Source: Streptococcus sp. A12
GTDB taxonomy: Bacteria; Bacillota; Bacilli; Lactobacillales; Streptococcaceae
Direction: 5' to 3'
DNA length: 23,589 nucleotides
NCBI RefSeq assembly: GCF_905372335.1
Contig: NZ_CAJPOU010000024.1
Location: 1 to 23,589 of the forward strand
Below, one piece after another: positions 20,994 to 23,589 of this stretch. Position 1 is the stretch's first letter; every line of letters starts with the position of its first letter. Position numbers and translations under genes: made by a program. The notes beneath the pieces are model-generated. The model worked only from the letters and a program-made list of their open reading frames with translations. It was not told where the DNA came from and did not search any database.

Positions 20994-22655
20994 ATGAAGA
21001 AACGTTATGCTCGATCAGCCTTGGGCTTGATCACTGCTCTCTTCCTCTTTGCCCAACCGGTAGAGGCCTGTACAGGTTTTATCATCGGTAAAAAGTTAAC
21101 GGCAGATGGGAATGCTTTGTACGGACGTACGGAGGACTTAGAACCGAACCACAATAAGAACTTTGTGGTCAGAGAACGAACTTATAACAAGAAAGGGGAT
21201 GTCTTTGAAGATGCCACCAATGGTTTTAAGTATGAGCTCCCAGAAGTAAGTTATAAATATACAGCTGTCCCAGATGTTACACCAGAACAGGGTGTATTTG
21301 ATGAGGCTGGTTTTAATGAACATGGAGTGTCCATCTCAGCGACCGTCTCAGCTTCAGCAAATGACAACATTAAAAAGGTCGATCCTTATGTAGAGGACGG
21401 CTTGGCTGAGTCTGCCCTCACCACTGTCGTTCTTCCAAGTGTCAAAACGGCTCGTGAAGGAGTCGAGCTTATTGCGAAAATTGTGGAAGAAAAAGGGGCA
21501 GCAGAAGGAAATATTGTGACGATTGCGGACAAGGAAGGAATCTGGTACATGGAGATCCTTTCTGGTCACCAATATGTAGCGATTCTCTTCCCAGAAGATC
21601 GTTATGCAGTCTTTCCAAATACCTTCTTCTTAGGACATGTCGATTTTTCAGATAAGGAACGGACTATTGCCTCGAAGGATGTTGAAAAAGTGGCCCGTGA
21701 TGCAGGAACCTATAAAGAAATCGATGGCCAGTTCCATGTTTCCCAATCCTACAATCCTCCTTTGCATGAGGCAGATCGTTCTCGTGTTTGGTCTGGTATT
21801 AAGTCACTGGATCCAGATGCAGATGTGAACTACGATGACGAGTATTTTGACTTGATGCATACAACGGATCGGAAATTGACGCTACGAGATGCGATGAATC
21901 TCCAACGCAATCGGTTAGAAGGAACAGACTTCAAACCTCAAGATCAAATGGAGTTAGATGGAAAAGGGATTCCAGAAAAAGGGAAGTTTGATGAAGTCTA
22001 TAAATACCCGATTTCGAACCCGAATGTCATGGAAGCCCATATTTTCCAATTGAAGGACAATGTTCCTGATAGTGCTGGTGGGGGAACCATGTGGTTAGCG
22101 ATGGGAAGCCCACGAAATGCTCCTTACCTGCCTTACTATGGCAATATCACCAATACCTACCAAGCCTATCAAGAATTAGGAACAGCCTATAATCCCCAAT
22201 CTTGGTATTGGACCATGTCTCGCATTAATGATTTAGTTGCCAAATATCCTGATTTGTTCGGAGATGGAGCCATCCGTACTGAAATGGAACGCCTAGAATC
22301 TCAATGGATGGCTGAGCAAGAAATCAGTGACCAAGAACAAATTGCCCTCGCTTCGCAGCCAGAGCAGGCGAGCCTAAAAGCGACAGAAACGAGCATGACT
22401 CGAGCTCAAAAGACCTTCGATCGTCTGCAAGAAATTCGTCAAGAAGCAGAAGAAAAGGTGATTGCTCAATATGGACAAGGTGCTATTGACGATTTAACAG
22501 ATGAAGAAGATGCAAACCAAGAAGAAGAAATCAATTTGGTACCATTTGATTATGACTTCGTCATCACGATTGGCTTAGCCCTTGTGACAGTGATAGGAGT
22601 AGGAATTTTCTTCATAAAATCAAAGAAAGCAAAGGGAGGTAAGAAGGATGAATAA
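20994..22655 (+). CDS. Membrane-anchored C69-family (Ntn-hydrolase) dipeptidase, copy 2
   Basis: A 553-residue paralogue of the gene at 16817, alike over its whole length. The signal peptide ends PVEA before Cys26, the predicted catalytic N-terminus after cleavage. CTGFIIGKKLTADGNALYGR, then TED, is the family start. KEGIWYMEILSGHQYVAILF and SWYWTMSRINDLVAKYPDLF are shared with copy 1. It lacks the Ser-rich linker of copy 1 and instead has an acidic stretch (about residues 500-517) before the membrane helix and Lys-rich tail. ATG 20994 has AAAGGAG. Its stop overlaps the start of the PrsW-family gene by 8 bases. The promoter is cre-controlled. Substrate unknown. Confidence 0.9.
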   Translation: MKKRYARSALGLITALFLFAQPVEACTGFIIGKKLTADGNALYGRTEDLEPNHNKNFVVRERTYNKKGDVFEDATNGFKYELPEVSYKYTAVPDVTPEQGVFDEAGFNEHGVSISATVSASANDNIKKVDPYVEDGLAESALTTVVLPSVKTAREGVELIAKIVEEKGAAEGNIVTIADKEGIWYMEILSGHQYVAILFPEDRYAVFPNTFFLGHVDFSDKERTIASKDVEKVARDAGTYKEIDGQFHVSQSYNPPLHEADRSRVWSGIKSLDPDADVNYDDEYFDLMHTTDRKLTLRDAMNLQRNRLEGTDFKPQDQMELDGKGIPEKGKFDEVYKYPISNPNVMEAHIFQLKDNVPDSAGGGTMWLAMGSPRNAPYLPYYGNITNTYQAYQELGTAYNPQSWYWTMSRINDLVAKYPDLFGDGAIRTEMERLESQWMAEQEISDQEQIALASQPEQASLKATETSMTRAQKTFDRLQEIRQEAEEKVIAQYGQGAIDDLTDEEDANQEEEINLVPFDYDFVITIGLALVTVIGVGIFFIKSKKAKGGKKDE

Positions 22656-23478
22656 GTTTCAACGAATATTGCTCTTCCTCTTTCTGGTCTTAGCAGGGAT
22701 TGGGATGGAGTTTGAGCTAGGCTCTCTCTCTCAACAAGAGTTTAACCAAGTAGCAGGAAGAGATTTGGTATTAAATCTGCTCGTTTTAGCGGTAATTGTC
22801 GTTCCTCTTTATCTCTTTATTAAGCGACTTGCAAAAAGATTTGAGGTTCCTCTTCTTGTTTTGTGGGCGACCATGTTTGGTGGTGCTTTTGTTGCTGGCT
22901 GGCTCAGTTTTTCAGGGAACAGCCTCATTGACCATTTCAATAGTCATCTCATTCAGGATGTTAGTACCTTTAATAAATGGACAGATGCTTTGACAGCACC
23001 TTTTTCTGAAGAATTTTTCAAAGCTCTGGTGGCCTTCTGGATCCTCTTGATTTTGGGTCGTAAGGATTTGAAATCGATTTTAATTGCCGGCTTTGGATCT
23101 GGTCTTGGTTTCCAAATCATTGAAGATCTAGGTTATGTGGCGCGTCAAACGCGAACTGGAGACCTCTCAGCAGTAACAGAGGCAGTGAACCGCATTTCTG
23201 GTGGTTTAGCATCTCATGCAGTCTACACAGCTGTTGTATCTGTTGGAGCCTTTCTCATCCTGTCTCAGTGCACCAAGCAAAAAGAAAAGCTCTTTGGTCT
23301 CTGGTGTGTAGTTTCCACGGTGACCAATCACTTCTTATGGAATTCCCCATTCTATGAAACAGACCATCGGGTCAATATTTTGGTAGGCTTGCTCTTTGCC
23401 TTCCAAGTGGGAACCTTTATTGAGGTCGTGCTCTTTGCTCATAAAAATCCGAATCTAAACCTTTTAAAGAAACAGTAA
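22648..23478 (+). CDS. PrsW-family glutamic intramembrane protease
   Basis: A 276-residue polytopic membrane protein with about seven to eight hydrophobic segments. The PrsW-type active-site pattern is visible: SEEFFKAL (Glu121, Glu122, Lys125; the EExxK motif), GFQIIEDLGY (Glu159), SHAVYT (His190) and TNHFLW (His228). PrsW proteases cut membrane-embedded or membrane-near segments; B. subtilis PrsW acts on an anti-sigma factor. No anti-sigma or sigma gene is near. Translation is coupled to the C69 gene: ATG 22648 lies 8 bases inside it, with GGGAGG (22634-22639) as Shine-Dalgarno. The neighbour's membrane anchor is therefore an obvious candidate substrate, by inference only. Confidence 0.85.
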   Translation: MNKFQRILLFLFLVLAGIGMEFELGSLSQQEFNQVAGRDLVLNLLVLAVIVVPLYLFIKRLAKRFEVPLLVLWATMFGGAFVAGWLSFSGNSLIDHFNSHLIQDVSTFNKWTDALTAPFSEEFFKALVAFWILLILGRKDLKSILIAGFGSGLGFQIIEDLGYVARQTRTGDLSAVTEAVNRISGGLASHAVYTAVVSVGAFLILSQCTKQKEKLFGLWCVVSTVTNHFLWNSPFYETDHRVNILVGLLFAFQVGTFIEVVLFAHKNPNLNLLKKQ

Positions 23479-23539
23479 GAGATGGATTTGGTAGTCAGGA
23501 AATAAAAAATAGTCTGGGACAACATTGTTCTCAGTCACA

Positions 23540-23579
23540 AAAAAGCTAGAGATTTCCAATTGTGGAACTCTAGCTTTTT
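23540..23579 (+). terminator. Terminator after the C69-PrsW operon
   Basis: AAAAAGCTAGAG (23540-23551) pairs with CTCTAGCTTTTT (23568-23579), with inner TTCCA/TGGAA pairing around ATTG and a small bulge. A-rich and T-rich ends make it a likely bidirectional terminator. Confidence 0.85.
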
Positions 23580-23589
23580 AATTTTGAGT

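Noticed and set aside
1..23589. Open frames antisense to the main genes (for example opposite rnr, mutM and the C69 genes)
   Set aside because: They mirror the codon structure of well-identified genes, lack ribosome-binding sites and show no recognisable protein features.

Overview
The window reads as chromosome of a low-GC Gram-positive coccus, almost certainly Streptococcus of the mitis/sanguinis group. Evidence: the gene order ybeY-dgkA-era-mutM-coaE-pmrA-rpmG-secG-rnr-smpB, the strong AAGGAG ribosome-binding sites, the many extended -10 promoters (TGnTATAAT type), the short streptococcal intergenic hairpin repeats and the protein sequences themselves. A S. parasanguinis-like species is a guess; the species cannot be fixed from this sequence. 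Nearly all genes are on the + strand; only ald is on the - strand. No insertion sequence, prophage or CRISPR array is visible.

Layout. (1) 1-2840: 3' part of frr, then cvfB and a YozE-family gene, then phoH from its own promoter with a TTG start, ending in two intergenic hairpin repeats and a terminator. (2) 2849-4733: ald on the - strand, with an elaborate hairpin in its leader, divergent from a GNAT acetyltransferase. (3) 4743-4899: a complete tRNA-Thr(GGT) transcription unit. (4) 4963-8778: a heterodimeric multidrug ABC exporter of the BmrCD/LmrCD/PatAB type, preceded by an unlisted 23-residue leader peptide and two intrinsic terminators in series. The leader codons can pair with the whole loop of the first terminator, so this looks like ribosome-mediated attenuation. 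(5) 8783-13441: a compact housekeeping operon, ybeY-dgkA-era-mutM-coaE-pmrA-like-rpmG, covering rRNA maturation, undecaprenol recycling, ribosome assembly, DNA repair and CoA synthesis. (6) 13428-16683: secG, then rnr and smpB (overlapping), i.e. protein export and the trans-translation/RNA decay pair. (7) 16696-23579: an accessory-looking surface block, C69 peptidase - tehB - lrgAB - second C69 peptidase - PrsW-family intramembrane protease.

The last block is the most unusual. The two C69 paralogues share a layout: signal peptide, cleavage predicted exactly before the catalytic Cys26, extracellular Ntn-hydrolase domain, C-terminal membrane anchor. They also share promoter design: a catabolite-responsive element overlapping the -35 box, followed by TATACT. 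The second is translationally coupled to the PrsW-family protease, suggesting a carbon-regulated, membrane-tethered peptidase with a dedicated membrane protease. The other two standouts are the efflux-pump attenuator and the structured ald leader.
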